Shown one piece after another: positions 49,032 to 57,251 of a stretch of DNA of 64,000 nt (the first letter of the stretch is position 1; each line of letters starts with the position of its first letter). The notes beneath the pieces were generated by a model, which worked only from the letters and a program-made list of their open reading frames with translations, was not told the origin of the DNA and did not search any database. Source of the DNA: Luteococcus japonicus (GTDB lineage Bacteria; Actinomycetota; Actinomycetes; Propionibacteriales; Propionibacteriaceae); assembly GCF_003752415.1 (NCBI RefSeq), contig NZ_RKHG01000001.1, positions 1,860,001 through 1,924,000 of the forward strand, read 5' to 3'. Both the position numbers and the translations under genes were made by a program.

Positions 49032-49043
49032 TTGTCCTGACAA
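49032..49043. promoter_or_regulatory. iol palindrome copy 3
   Basis: TTGTCCTGACAA, 33 bases (about three helical turns) after copy 2 and 47 bases before the iolC-like start, just downstream of the presumed -10 box. The same-face spacing suggests cooperative binding. Confidence 0.72.
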
Positions 49044-49089
49044 GAGCCTAGAGTTGTGGTGTCGAGCAGCGAGGCTCAGGAGGAGTCCA

Positions 49090-50070
49090 ATGTCCCCGTC
49101 CACCACCGCACCAGTCATCACCATGGGTCGAATCGGCGTCGACCTCTATCCACTGCAGATCGGCGTCGGCCTCGAGGAGGTCGCCTCCTTCGGCAAGTTC
49201 CTGGGCGGCAGCGCCACCAATGTGGCCGTCGCCGCTGCCCGGCTGGGCCACCAGGACGTGGCCACCGTGACGGCCGTCGGCAATGACCCCTTCGGCCGGT
49301 GGCTCCGCACGGAGATGAAGCGGCTGGGCGTCAAGGACGACTTCGTCGAGACCACCGAGGATCTACTGACCCCCATCACCTTCTGCGAGATCTTCCCGCC
49401 GGATGACTTCCCGCTCTACTTCTACCGGCGCCCCACCGCCCCGGACCTGCAGCTGCGGCCCTATGACATCCCGCTGCGCTCCATCGTCGAGGCGAAGCTG
49501 TTCTGGTTCACCGGCACAGGCCTGTCCCAGGAGCCCAGCTACTGGGCGCACATGACGTCCTTGGAGCACCGCGGCCGCACCCAGCACACGGTCTTCGACC
49601 TGGACTGGCGTGACATGTTCTGGCGCGAGCGCCACATTGCCTCCGAGCGCTATGCCGAGGCGCTGAAGTACTCCACGGTCGCGGTGGGCAACAAGGCCGA
49701 GTGCGAGGTTGCCGTCGGTGAGACCGAACCCGAGCGCGCCGCCGATGCCCTGCTGGAGCGTGGTGTGGAGATCGCCATCGTGAAGCAGGGGCCCAAGGGA
49801 ACCCTGGCCAAGACTCGTGACGAACGCATCGAGCTTCCGCCCACGAAGGCGCATACCGTCAACGGCCTGGGCGCCGGCGACGCCTTCGGTGGTTCCGTCG
49901 TCGACGGGCTGCTGCGGGGACTGCCGTTGGAGGAGATGGTCCGGCGTGCGAGCGCGGCGGGTGCCATCGTCGCCTCTCGGTTGGAGTGCTCCACTGCCAT
50001 GCCCACCGCGGAGGAGATCGATGCCGTGGTGGCCGCAGGCGACACCGCGGTGCTGGGTGAGCGCCCCTGA
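49090..50070 (+). CDS. iolC: 5-dehydro-2-deoxygluconokinase, PfkB family (IolC)
   Basis: Kinase that phosphorylates 5-dehydro-2-deoxygluconate in myo-inositol breakdown, 326 residues. Seen: ITMGRIGVDLYPLQIGVGLE (IolC-type opening), FGKFLGGSATNVAVAAARLG (substrate site), VFDLDWRDMFW, AVGNKAECEVAVGETEPE, and the catalytic block VNGLGAGDAFGGSVVDGLLR with the PfkB aspartate. ATG 49090 has AGGAG five bases upstream; the longer frame to 49054 is not used. Two palindromes flank its promoter. It is separated from the other iol enzymes by the reverse-oriented genes to its right and closed by a strong terminator. Confidence 0.91.
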   Translation: MSPSTTAPVITMGRIGVDLYPLQIGVGLEEVASFGKFLGGSATNVAVAAARLGHQDVATVTAVGNDPFGRWLRTEMKRLGVKDDFVETTEDLLTPITFCEIFPPDDFPLYFYRRPTAPDLQLRPYDIPLRSIVEAKLFWFTGTGLSQEPSYWAHMTSLEHRGRTQHTVFDLDWRDMFWRERHIASERYAEALKYSTVAVGNKAECEVAVGETEPERAADALLERGVEIAIVKQGPKGTLAKTRDERIELPPTKAHTVNGLGAGDAFGGSVVDGLLRGLPLEEMVRRASAAGAIVASRLECSTAMPTAEEIDAVVAAGDTAVLGERP

Positions 50071-50090
50071 GCGTCTCTGGAGACAAAGAC

Positions 50091-50124
50091 AGTGGTCCCC
50101 GGCGCACAAGCGCCGGGGACCACT
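50091..50124. terminator. bidirectional terminator after iolC
   Basis: A perfect 15-base stem, AGTGGTCCCCGGCGC and GCGCCGGGGACCACT, with a 4-base loop, between the convergent iolC and 50148 genes. Confidence 0.9.
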
Positions 50125-50147
50125 GCTGTCCGAACAGGTGCTGCGCG

Positions 50148-50999
50148 TCAGCCCAGGGCCTCCAGCGAAGCCTTCGCATTCTCCACGGGGCCACCGTCGG
50201 CCGGGGGCTCCTCGTCGATCATGATGTCCTGCTCCAGGACGTAGTAGCCGTCGAAGCCAGCCTGGTCGAGGGTCTTCACGATGGTGGCGAAGTCGATGTC
50301 GCCCTGGCCGATGGGGGTGAACATGCCGGCCTTGATGCCTTCGCTCCAGGTGATCTCACCGGGCAGCAGCTTGTCGGTCATCTCCTTGCGGATGTCCTTG
50401 GCATGCACGATGTCCACCCGGTCTGCGTACTTCTTGACCAGCTCGACGACATCGCAACCACCACAGGCGATGTGGCCCGTGTCCAGGCACAGGCCGACGG
50501 TGGAGTTGTCCAGGACCCGTTCGATCTCGTCCGCGTTCTGCACCATGGTTCCCCAGTGCGGGTGGAGGCAGGCGGTGACCCCACGGGCGGCGCAGACCTC
50601 GCGGATCCTCGAGAGGTTGGAGAAGAGTGTCTCCCAGCCCTTCTCGTCCAGCACGGGGCGGTCGTCGTAGCCGTCGCGGCCGGAGTCAGCGGCCAGGATC
50701 AGGAAGTCGCCGCCGGCGGCCTCGAAGGCGTCGAGCTCCTTGTCGACCATCGGGATCGGGTCGAAGTCCGGGTCATGCATCACGGCCAGGAAGAAGGCGC
50801 CGACTGGCTTGAGCCCGAACTTGCCTACCACCGCAGCGCGCTCGACGGCATCGGTGGGGAGCCAGCCCTGGGGGCCGAACTCGGTGGCCGTCAGACCGAT
50901 CTGCTTCATCTCGGTCAGGACCCGCTCGGGATCCATCTGGTATCCCCAGCCAGGGACCTCACACACGCCCCAGCTGATCGGGGCTCCGGCAATCTTCAT
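50148..50999 (-). CDS. TIM-barrel isomerase/epimerase family protein, IolE/IolI-like
   Basis: 283 residues from ATG 50999 (AGGAG upstream). It opens KIAGAPISWGVCEVPGWGYQ, a start shared with IolE-type keto-inositol dehydratases. Metal-site candidates: Glu in LTATEFGPQGWLP, His in ACLHPHWGTMVQNADEIERV, Asp/His in VGLCLDTGHIACGG, VDIVHAKDIRKE and Glu in YYVLEQDIMI. A second, closer IolE homologue is at 58300, so this protein may be an inosose isomerase (IolI-like) or a dehydratase for another isomer. It lies downstream of the iolA terminator, in the same direction, with no palindrome directly upstream. Confidence 0.85.
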   Translation of the reverse strand: MKIAGAPISWGVCEVPGWGYQMDPERVLTEMKQIGLTATEFGPQGWLPTDAVERAAVVGKFGLKPVGAFFLAVMHDPDFDPIPMVDKELDAFEAAGGDFLILAADSGRDGYDDRPVLDEKGWETLFSNLSRIREVCAARGVTACLHPHWGTMVQNADEIERVLDNSTVGLCLDTGHIACGGCDVVELVKKYADRVDIVHAKDIRKEMTDKLLPGEITWSEGIKAGMFTPIGQGDIDFATIVKTLDQAGFDGYYVLEQDIMIDEEPPADGGPVENAKASLEALG

Positions 51000-51064
51000 G
51001 ACAACTCCTGTGGTCTTCGTCGTGGAACGCCGCAACCTCGGTGTCGCGGCGGGTTGATCAGGTT

Positions 51065-51106
51065 GGCCGCGACGGTCACATGGCTGCCCATGTGACCGTC
51101 GCGGCC
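51065..51106 (-). terminator. terminator after iolA
   Basis: A perfect 19-base stem, GGCCGCGACGGTCACATGG and its complement, with a 4-base loop, 33 bases after the leftward iolA stop. The longest perfect hairpin in the window. The 50148 gene begins 66 bases further on, so either it has its own promoter or read-through is controlled. Confidence 0.9.
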
Positions 51107-51138
51107 GGTGGTTCATCGTCGTGGACCGGGATCCCCGG

Positions 51139-52638
51139 TCACTCCTCGCGCTTGAAGGACATCGAGGCCGCGTAGTGACCCGACTCAGAGGGCCAGCGGC
51201 TGGTGATGGCCTTCATCCGGGTGTTGAAGAGCACACCCTCGGGGCCGTGGATGTGCAGGTCGCCCAGAAGCGAGTCCTTCCAACCGCCGAAGGAGTAGAA
51301 GGCAACCGGGGTGGGGATCGGCACGTTGACGCCCACCATGCCCGCCTGGACGTCAAGGGTGAAGCGACGGGCCACACCGCCGTCATTGGTGAAGATCGCC
51401 GATCCGTTGCCGAAGGGAGAGGAGTTCACGATCTCGATCGCGTCCTCATAGGTGTCGGCGTGGACGATGGCCAGGGCGGGACCGAAGACCTCTTCGTGGT
51501 AGAAGGGCGCCTCGACCGGGACATTGTCGAGGATGGTGGGGCCAAGCCAGAAGCCGTCCTCGTAGCCGTCGACGGTGCAGCCACGGCCGTCGAGCACGAC
51601 GGTGGCGCCGCGCTTCTCGGCGTCGTCGATCAGGCCGACGATGCGCTGCTGCGCACTCTTCGAGATGACCGGCCCCATCTGGACGCCCTCGTCGAGGCCC
51701 ATGCCGACCTTGATCTTCTCGGCGTGGGCCTTGACCAGCTCAGCAAGCTTCGGCCCACAGCCACCCACGGCGACGACGACGGGCAGTGCCATGCAGCGCT
51801 CGCCAGCCGCGCCGAAGGCGGCGGCCGAGATGTGCTGGGCCGCGAAGTCCAGGTCAGAGTCGGGCATCACGATGGCGTGATTGTTGGCCCCACCGAGAGC
51901 CTGGACGCGCTTGCCGGTGGCGGTGGCGCGCTCCTGCACGATGCGGGCAACGGGGGTGGAGCCGACGAAGCTGATCCCGTCGATGCCGGGGTGCTCCAAG
52001 ATGCCGGAGACCAGCTCACGGTCACCGCCCAGCACATTGAAGACGCCGTCGGGAAGGCCTGCTTCCTTGTACAGCTTGGCGATCAGCAGCGAAGCCGTGG
52101 GCGTGGGGCTGGCCGACTTCAGGATGAAGGCATTGCCGGTGGCGATGGCAATCGGGTGCATCCACATGGGGACCATCACCGGGAAGTTGAAGGGGCAGAT
52201 GCCGGCCACGACGCCGATCGGCTGGCGGATGGAGTGGATGTCCACCCCGGAGGAGATGTCGAAGGAGTGCTCCCCCTTGAGGGCGGCGTTGATGCCGCAG
52301 GCGAAGTCCAGGGTCTCGCGACCGCGCTGGATCTCACCGACGGCGTCGTTGTAGTCCTTGCCGTGCTCGGCGACGACGCTCTTGGCGATCTCGTCGGAGT
52401 GGGCCAGGACCAGCTCGCGCATCTTGAACATGATGGCGACGCGCTTGGCGAGGGAGTACTTGGCCCACTTCTTCTGGGCGGCGGTGGCCACCTCGACGGC
52501 GTGGTCCAGGTCTGCCTGGCTGGCGGCCAGCAGTTCGGCCTCCACCGTGCCGGTGGCGGGGTTCTCGACGGGGATGCGGCGAGTGGGGGAGCCTTCGTAC
52601 TCCGCGCCAGCAATCCAGTGGGCGATGGTCTTGGTCAT
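51139..52638 (-). CDS. iolA: CoA-acylating methylmalonate-semialdehyde dehydrogenase (IolA/MmsA)
   Basis: Final enzyme of inositol catabolism, converting malonate semialdehyde to acetyl-CoA and CO2; 499 residues. Seen: TIAHWIAGAEYEG, IRQPIGVVAGICPFNFPVMV, MHPIAIATGNAFILKSASP, GDRELVSGILEHPGIDGISF, VGSTPVARIVQERATATGKR, and the catalytic cysteine in AAGERCMALPVVVAVG. The glutamate general base of ordinary aldehyde dehydrogenases is replaced (QALGGANNHAIV), as expected of the CoA-dependent type. ATG 52638 follows GGAAGGAAG. The promoter upstream carries an iol palindrome. Confidence 0.94.
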   Translation of the reverse strand: MTKTIAHWIAGAEYEGSPTRRIPVENPATGTVEAELLAASQADLDHAVEVATAAQKKWAKYSLAKRVAIMFKMRELVLAHSDEIAKSVVAEHGKDYNDAVGEIQRGRETLDFACGINAALKGEHSFDISSGVDIHSIRQPIGVVAGICPFNFPVMVPMWMHPIAIATGNAFILKSASPTPTASLLIAKLYKEAGLPDGVFNVLGGDRELVSGILEHPGIDGISFVGSTPVARIVQERATATGKRVQALGGANNHAIVMPDSDLDFAAQHISAAAFGAAGERCMALPVVVAVGGCGPKLAELVKAHAEKIKVGMGLDEGVQMGPVISKSAQQRIVGLIDDAEKRGATVVLDGRGCTVDGYEDGFWLGPTILDNVPVEAPFYHEEVFGPALAIVHADTYEDAIEIVNSSPFGNGSAIFTNDGGVARRFTLDVQAGMVGVNVPIPTPVAFYSFGGWKDSLLGDLHIHGPEGVLFNTRMKAITSRWPSESGHYAASMSFKREE

Positions 52639-52734
52639 GTGACCGCTTCCTTCCATGTACTGGCTCGGCATTCGCCTGGGCCTGCTCGCTGCGGTGCGAG
52701 TCCGGAATCGACGCGCAACCTCCGTGTTGTGCGT

Positions 52735-52746
52735 TTGTCCTGACAA
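52735..52746. promoter_or_regulatory. iol palindrome copy 4 over the iolA promoter
   Basis: TTGTCCTGACAA, 97 bases upstream of iolA. On the minus strand TTGTGG and TATTGT (the latter ending inside the palindrome) are spaced 17 bases apart and fit -35 and -10. The palindrome overlaps and follows the -10 box, as expected for a repressor site. Confidence 0.72.
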
Positions 52747-52802
52747 TAACATGTCGTGATTTGCGCCACAACGGGGGTGCCTGAGGTCATCCAATCTCCA
52801 AG

Positions 52803-52831
52803 TTGCGCGCCGTCATCACACAGCCTAGACT
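52803..52831 (+). promoter_or_regulatory. candidate promoter of the small membrane protein gene
   Basis: TTGCGC (52803) and TAGACT (52826) are spaced 17 bases apart. The iol palindrome at 52837 begins six bases after the -10 box, the same geometry as at iolA and iolC. Confidence 0.55.
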
Positions 52832-52836
52832 TGAGT

Positions 52837-52848
52837 TTGTCAGGACAA
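52837..52848. promoter_or_regulatory. iol palindrome copy 5
   Basis: TTGTCAGGACAA (extended TTTGTCAGGACAAA at 52836-52849), downstream of the candidate promoter of the 79-residue membrane protein. It is the reverse orientation of copies 1-4. Confidence 0.72.
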
Positions 52849-52927
52849 AGTTCTGGCGAACACCACGATGGCCGTGCGGTTGGGGCCATCGGCTCCTTCT
52901 GCGGCCATGCCTACCGAAGGAGAAACA

Positions 52928-53167
52928 ATGACCACCATGCTCACCGCCCCCACCACCTCCGCTGCCATTGAGGATCTTCAGGACTCCACGGTTCGCGTCG
53001 AGGTCCTGCAGCCACTGCTGGTCTGCGCCGCTCTGGCCATCCTGTGCGGCGCCATGGTCATCGCCTCCGTGCTGACCGGCTCCGCGATCGTCCTGGTGGC
53101 CGCCGCGCTGCCGCTGATCGGCGCGAGCTTCCTGGCCGTCTTCGCCTCCTTCCGTCAGTGCTTCTGA
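52928..53167 (+). CDS. small two-helix membrane protein of the inositol regulon
   Basis: 79 residues, not recognised. ATG 52928 has GAAGGAGA six bases upstream. A hydrophilic N terminus of about 25 residues (TSAAIEDLQDSTVRVEVLQP) is followed by two hydrophobic segments, LLVCAALAILCGAMVIASVL and AIVLVAAALPLIGASFLAVF, with a very short turn and a C-terminal SFRQCF. Two cysteines lie in or near the membrane. It has its own promoter with an iol palindrome, divergent from iolA, so it should be co-induced with inositol enzymes. It could assist or regulate the IolT-like symporter encoded at 53418; that is speculation. Confidence 0.72.
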   Translation: MTTMLTAPTTSAAIEDLQDSTVRVEVLQPLLVCAALAILCGAMVIASVLTGSAIVLVAAALPLIGASFLAVFASFRQCF

Positions 53168-53365
53168 GCCGGAGACACTGACCCGGACCAGGCCAGCCGG
53201 ACGAACATCCCCGTCGCGTCCCGCGAACTGCGGGAGACCGACAGCACGAAGCAGCATCATCCGGGCGGGCACTTCCCCACTGCGAGCCTCCGACCCCAGG
53301 GCAACGGAACCGCACAACCAGCCCCCCAACCCCAGAGCAGAGTCACAGTCTCGGCTGGACAAGAA

Positions 53366-53399
53366 GAGGCCGGCATCCATGCACGTGGATGCCGGCCTC
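53366..53399. terminator. bidirectional terminator between the small gene and the MFS gene
   Basis: A perfect 14-base stem, GAGGCCGGCATCCA and TGGATGCCGGCCTC, with a 6-base loop, 19 bases after the leftward MFS stop. The 198 bases between the small gene and this hairpin hold nothing else I can recognise. Confidence 0.87.
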
Positions 53400-53417
53400 T
53401 CGCATTCGAGCCGAGAA

Positions 53418-54848
53418 TCAGATCTTGCCGCCGCTGGCGAAGTGCTCCTCGAGCTCTTCCAGAGAACGACCACTCGTGTTCGGGAGGAACTTGTACAGCA
53501 CGCCGATCACGACAAGGCCAAGCACGAAGAAGATGCCGAACATGCCCTGGAGGCCGGCCTTTGCCGTGACCACCGGGAAGGAGAAGGTGATGATCGCGTT
53601 GACCACCCACATGAACAGAATCGAGACGCCCATGCCAAAGCCGCGGACCCGGAGCGGGAACATCTCGGACAGGGCGACCCAGACCGGAGCATTGAGGCAG
53701 CACTGCATGAAGAAGACGAAGCTCACGCACAGCAACAGCACCAAGTAGGCACGGGCAGTGCTGGCTGGCATCAACGTGGCGACAGCCGTGATCAGACCGT
53801 GGATCAGGGTGGTCATGCAGAAGCCGAAGATGATCAGCTTGCGACGAGCCACCTTGTCGATCACGACGAACAGGCACAGCGCGGTGCCGACGACCGACAG
53901 CACGCCATTGGCAACATTCGCAATGATGGCAGCCTGCGACGAGAAGCCCGCTTCATGCAGAAGCTGGGTGCCGTAGTACATGATCGAGTTGATACCGGTG
54001 ATCTGCTGAGCCGCAGCCAGGAAGCAGCCGATGATGACCAGGCGTCGGATCCACGGGATGCCCATGTCAGACCAGCCACCGGAGTTGGCCAGCTTCTCCT
54101 CCTCGGCCAGCCGCTCCACCTCGGCCATCTCCGCGCGGGCGCGATCCTCATTGCGCACCTGCATCAGGACGGCCAGGGCCTCGTCGTGACGCCCGTGCTT
54201 GAGCAGCCAGCGAGGAGATTCGGGCATCTTCATCATTCCGAAGAAGAGCGCCACCGCAGGAATCATGCAGATGACGAGCATGTAGCGCCAGACCGAACCG
54301 TGATGACCCCACACGCTGGCGATGATCGCGTTGATGGCGAAGGCGAGCATCTGGCCAATCACGATGGCCAACTCATTTCGACCACTCAATGCACCGCGAC
54401 GCTCGGTGGGCGCAAGCTCGGCGAGGTAGACCGGAACAGTGGCGGACGCGGCACCGACAGCCAGACCGAGGACCACGCGAGAGACCAGCAGCACACCCAA
54501 CCCGGGCGCAACCACACAGCCAAGGGCTCCGAAGAAGAAGAGCACGGCGATGGTGCTCATCGTCTTCTTGCGGCCGAGCTTCTCGTTCAGGATGCCCGAA
54601 ACCAGGGCACCCACTGCCGCACCAAGCAGCAATGTGGAGGTGACCAGCCCCTCGCTGGTGGCCGTGAGGCCCAGGTCCTTCTTCATCGGCTCCAGCGCGC
54701 CATTGATCACGCCGGTGTCGTAGCCAAACAGCAGGCCGCCGAAGGTCGCCACGATGGCGATCGTGTCCAGGCGGCGCTGGTGAGGACCGGCCTGAAGGGG
54801 TGGTAGTTCAATCTTCGCGGCGGTTGCCGCTGGAGTTCCGTGGGACAT
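53418..54848 (-). CDS. MFS sugar:proton symporter, myo-inositol transporter IolT-like
   Basis: Sugar porter of 476 residues with 12 hydrophobic segments. Family signatures: IVATFGGLLFGYDTGVINGA (first helix), GILNEKLGRKKTMS (loop 2-3), VPVYLAELAPTERRGAL, MKMPESPRWLLKHGRHDEAL (loop 6-7), QQITGINSIMYYGTQLLHEA (helix 7) and VALSEMFPLRVRGFGMGVSI. The last residues NTSGRSLEELEEHF fit bacterial IolT/xylose porters. ATG 54848 follows AAGGAGACAAGG. Position amid iol genes makes inositol the likely substrate. Confidence 0.92.
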   Translation of the reverse strand: MSHGTPAATAAKIELPPLQAGPHQRRLDTIAIVATFGGLLFGYDTGVINGALEPMKKDLGLTATSEGLVTSTLLLGAAVGALVSGILNEKLGRKKTMSTIAVLFFFGALGCVVAPGLGVLLVSRVVLGLAVGAASATVPVYLAELAPTERRGALSGRNELAIVIGQMLAFAINAIIASVWGHHGSVWRYMLVICMIPAVALFFGMMKMPESPRWLLKHGRHDEALAVLMQVRNEDRARAEMAEVERLAEEEKLANSGGWSDMGIPWIRRLVIIGCFLAAAQQITGINSIMYYGTQLLHEAGFSSQAAIIANVANGVLSVVGTALCLFVVIDKVARRKLIIFGFCMTTLIHGLITAVATLMPASTARAYLVLLLCVSFVFFMQCCLNAPVWVALSEMFPLRVRGFGMGVSILFMWVVNAIITFSFPVVTAKAGLQGMFGIFFVLGLVVIGVLYKFLPNTSGRSLEELEEHFASGGKI

Positions 54849-54916
54849 CCTTGTCTCCTTGTTCAGGGCCCAGTGAACTCAGTCATCAGGCCACCAAAGC
54901 TAATTCTCTCCCACCC

Positions 54917-54945
54917 ATTAACCCTCAGTTCATACAAAACGTCAA
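54917..54945 (-). promoter_or_regulatory. promoter of the MFS symporter gene
   Basis: On the minus strand TTGACG (54945-54940) and GTTAAT (54922-54917) are spaced exactly 17 bases apart, 69 bases upstream of the symporter start. One of the better -35/-10 matches in the window. Confidence 0.62.
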
Positions 54946-54949
54946 TAGT

Positions 54950-54961
54950 TTGTCCGAACAT
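54950..54961. promoter_or_regulatory. degenerate iol palindrome copy 6
   Basis: TTGTCCGAACAT, just upstream of the symporter -35 box. The first half-site is exact, the second has two changes. The flank GTCAATAG-TTGTC is shared with copy 7 (63071-63085). Confidence 0.5.
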
Positions 54962-54999
54962 TCCGTCATTTCATTTTGGATCTCTCGACCGCTGACGTG

Positions 55000-55038
55000 T
55001 CGTCGGGTGAGCCGGAACCTGTCCGACCCACCCGATGA
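55000..55038 (-). terminator. terminator after the zinc alcohol dehydrogenase gene
   Basis: TCGTCGGGTG and CACCCGATGA form a 10-base stem with one G-T pair and a 19-base loop, 13 bases after the leftward dehydrogenase stop. Confidence 0.6.
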
Positions 55039-55050
55039 CTGGCCCCCCCA

Positions 55051-56181
55051 TCACAAGGACATGTCCACCACGGCGCGGCCCACGATCCCGCCCTGACGCA
55101 GCAGGTCGTAGCCCTCCCCCGCCTGCTCCAACGAGAAGCGGCGGGTCACCAGGTCCTTGTAGTTGATCTCCCCCCGCGCGGCCATGTCGACCACAGCCGG
55201 AAGGTCCACCCGGGTACGCGCACCATAGGAGCCCAGGATGGACTGGCTGCGCCGCACGGTGCGGTTGATCTCCACCTCGGCCGTCTGCACACCGGCACCG
55301 AGACCGATCGGGACCATCCGGCCGCCGTCGCTGAGCACGTCGAGGGCCGTCTTCCAGGTGGGGCCGATTCCGAGCGCCTCGAAGGCGACGTCGACACCCC
55401 TGCCACCGGTCAGCTCGAGCACCTTCTCGCGGGCATCGCTGGTGGCGGAGTTCACCGTGGCCGTGGCACCGAAGCCCGTCACGGGCGCCAGCTTCTCGTC
55501 GCTCACGTCGATGGCAATCACCTGCTTCGCCCCCATCGCCGCGGCAATCTGGCAGATGTTGCTGCCCACCCCGCCGACGGCCACGACGGCCACCGTCTCG
55601 CCGTACTGCAGACCGGAGCGGCGCACGGCACCATAGGCGGTCATGGCGGCACATCCCAGGATCGCCGACGGGACGGTGTCGATCTCGTCGGGAACCGGCG
55701 CGACGGAGGTGGCGGGGATCACGGCGTACTCGGCCAGCCCACCCATCGAGTACATGTAGACCGGGTCGCCGTCGGGCGTGGCCAGCCGGGTGGTGCCGTC
55801 GTAGAGCACGCCCTTCAGCCGGTTCAGGTCGAAGAAGGGGCCGCAGAGCTCGTCGTGGCCAGTGGCGCAGGCCGGGCACCGGCCGCAGGGCATCAGGAAG
55901 GCACCAGCAACACGCTGCCCGACGGCCAGGCCAGTGTGCTCCGTACCTTGACCGAGTTCGACGATGGTGCCGGCCACCTCGTGACCCAGCACGGCGGGCA
56001 TCGGGAAGGCGATGGCCCCGCCGATCACGTGCAGGTCCGAGTGGCACATGCCACAGGCGTCGACCTTGATCAGGACCTCATCGGCATTGGGACGGGGCGT
56101 GCGCAGGGTCTCGACGCGCAGACCCTTTCCGGGTTCGCGCAGCACGGCGGCGCGCATGGTTTCGGGAATCTGGACGGACAT
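55051..56181 (-). CDS. zinc-dependent alcohol dehydrogenase, MDR family
   Basis: Medium-chain dehydrogenase, 376 residues. Catalytic zinc ligands: Cys in CGMCHSDLH, His/Glu in LGHEVAGTIVELG and a further Cys (ILGCAAMTAYGA). Structural zinc cysteines: MPCGRCPACATGHDELC. NAD motif VAVVAVGGVGSNICQIAAA. Size and loop FFDLNRLKGVLYDG fit class-III-like/benzyl or polyol dehydrogenases. ATG 56181 follows GGAG. It lies within the iol island downstream of a hairpin, so it may act on an inositol breakdown product or an aldehyde; not assigned. Confidence 0.88.
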   Translation of the reverse strand: MSVQIPETMRAAVLREPGKGLRVETLRTPRPNADEVLIKVDACGMCHSDLHVIGGAIAFPMPAVLGHEVAGTIVELGQGTEHTGLAVGQRVAGAFLMPCGRCPACATGHDELCGPFFDLNRLKGVLYDGTTRLATPDGDPVYMYSMGGLAEYAVIPATSVAPVPDEIDTVPSAILGCAAMTAYGAVRRSGLQYGETVAVVAVGGVGSNICQIAAAMGAKQVIAIDVSDEKLAPVTGFGATATVNSATSDAREKVLELTGGRGVDVAFEALGIGPTWKTALDVLSDGGRMVPIGLGAGVQTAEVEINRTVRRSQSILGSYGARTRVDLPAVVDMAARGEINYKDLVTRRFSLEQAGEGYDLLRQGGIVGRAVVDMSL

Positions 56182-56236
56182 GGCAGGTCTCCAACCTTTG
56201 ATGGGCGCCCCGGCGGCCCCGGGCGCGCTCGAATGA

Positions 56237-56281
56237 ACTGCGGGCCCCGATGGGAATGGTCATCCCCCGGGGGCCCGCAGT
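56237..56281 (-). terminator. hairpin between the 56306 gene and the alcohol dehydrogenase gene
   Basis: ACTGCGGGCCCC (56237) and GGGGCCCGCAGT (56270) are perfect 12-base arms with a partly paired interior (GATG/CATC). It lies 24 bases after the leftward isomerase-type stop. Confidence 0.75.
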
Positions 56282-56305
56282 CAGGAGCCGGGGGAACCGA
56301 ACTTC

Positions 56306-57172
56306 TCAGGCAACGAGCTCCTTGGTGATGCGCTCGAGCATGCGGCGGTTCACGTCATCGGCCTTCTCGTGCCAGCCGAAGACACAGACCGAGATGACGC
56401 CGTCGAAGTTGATCTCACGCAGCGTGGCGAAGACCTCGTCCCAGGGCACTTCGCCCAGGCCGATCTCGTTGTGCTGGTGGATCCGGGCGTCCACTCCCGG
56501 CGGATTGATGATGTAGCGGTTGCCGTCATTGGCCCGGTGGTTGAAGGCGTCGGCCATGTGCACCTCGCGCAGCTTGGGCGCGCTGTCACGAATCATGCGC
56601 GCCACATCGCCCTTGCCGTCGGACAGGTGGAAGGCGTGCGGACAGCAGAACTCGTAGCCGATCCACTCCTTGTTCACGCCCCGGACCAGGCGGTACGCAT
56701 CGTCATGGAGCTCGACGAAGTCATAGGGGTGGGCCTCCATGTTGAGGCGAATGCCGTACTTCTCGAAGTCCGGGACCAGCTCCTCCATGGAGCGGTACCA
56801 CTGCGCCTCGCACTCACGCGGAGTGTTGGGATTCCCGGAGAACTCACTGGTGATCTCCCGCACATCGAGCTGGTCGGCCAGCTCCAGCAGCCGTCGCCAG
56901 TTGCGCACCTGCGCCTGGCGCTCCGTCTCATCGGTGGAGGACCAGTTGAAGACGGGGTTCAGCGTGCGGACCTTCACCCCGGTCTCCTGCTGGGCCTTGT
57001 TCAGCTCGGCGACGAAGTCGTCGTCGGCCTTGGGGTAGTGGTGCCAGAAGTGGAAGTCCGCCTGGGGCGAGAGTTCCACGTACTGGAAGCCCAGGTCGGC
57101 CGCCTTGCGCAGGGTCTCGGGCACCGACATGGTCATGTAGTACATGTTCGGGTCAAGGGCGATGTCGACCAT
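56306..57172 (-). CDS. TIM-barrel isomerase/epimerase family protein, IolH-like
   Basis: 288 residues from ATG 57172 (AAAGGAAG upstream). Barrel of the xylose-isomerase-like group. Seen: IALDPNMYYMTMSVPETLRK, LGFQYVELSPQADFHFWHHY, VRTLNPVFNWSS, ITSEFSGNPNTPRECEAQW, RLNMEAHPYDFVELHDDAY (Glu ligand), IGYEFCCPHAFHLSDG (ligands), REVHMADAFNHRANDG and GVISVCVFGWHEKADDV. The YYMTMSVPETLRKAADLGF opening resembles proteins annotated IolH in actinobacterial inositol clusters; the reaction is not established. Between two hairpins, so it may be processed or terminated separately. Confidence 0.82.
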   Translation of the reverse strand: MVDIALDPNMYYMTMSVPETLRKAADLGFQYVELSPQADFHFWHHYPKADDDFVAELNKAQQETGVKVRTLNPVFNWSSTDETERQAQVRNWRRLLELADQLDVREITSEFSGNPNTPRECEAQWYRSMEELVPDFEKYGIRLNMEAHPYDFVELHDDAYRLVRGVNKEWIGYEFCCPHAFHLSDGKGDVARMIRDSAPKLREVHMADAFNHRANDGNRYIINPPGVDARIHQHNEIGLGEVPWDEVFATLREINFDGVISVCVFGWHEKADDVNRRMLERITKELVA

Positions 57173-57207
57173 GACACTTCCTTTCTGGAACGGGCTTGGG
57201 GTTGGAG

Positions 57208-57242
57208 GGGTGACGGCCGGGGAAGGGAGCCGGCCGTCACCC
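57208..57242 (-). terminator. hairpin after iolG
   Basis: A perfect 13-base stem, GGGTGACGGCCGG and CCGGCCGTCACCC, with a 9-base loop, directly after the leftward iolG stop and 36 bases before the next gene. It may attenuate or stabilise rather than fully end the transcript. Confidence 0.8.
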
Positions 57243-57251
57243 AGCACTGGG

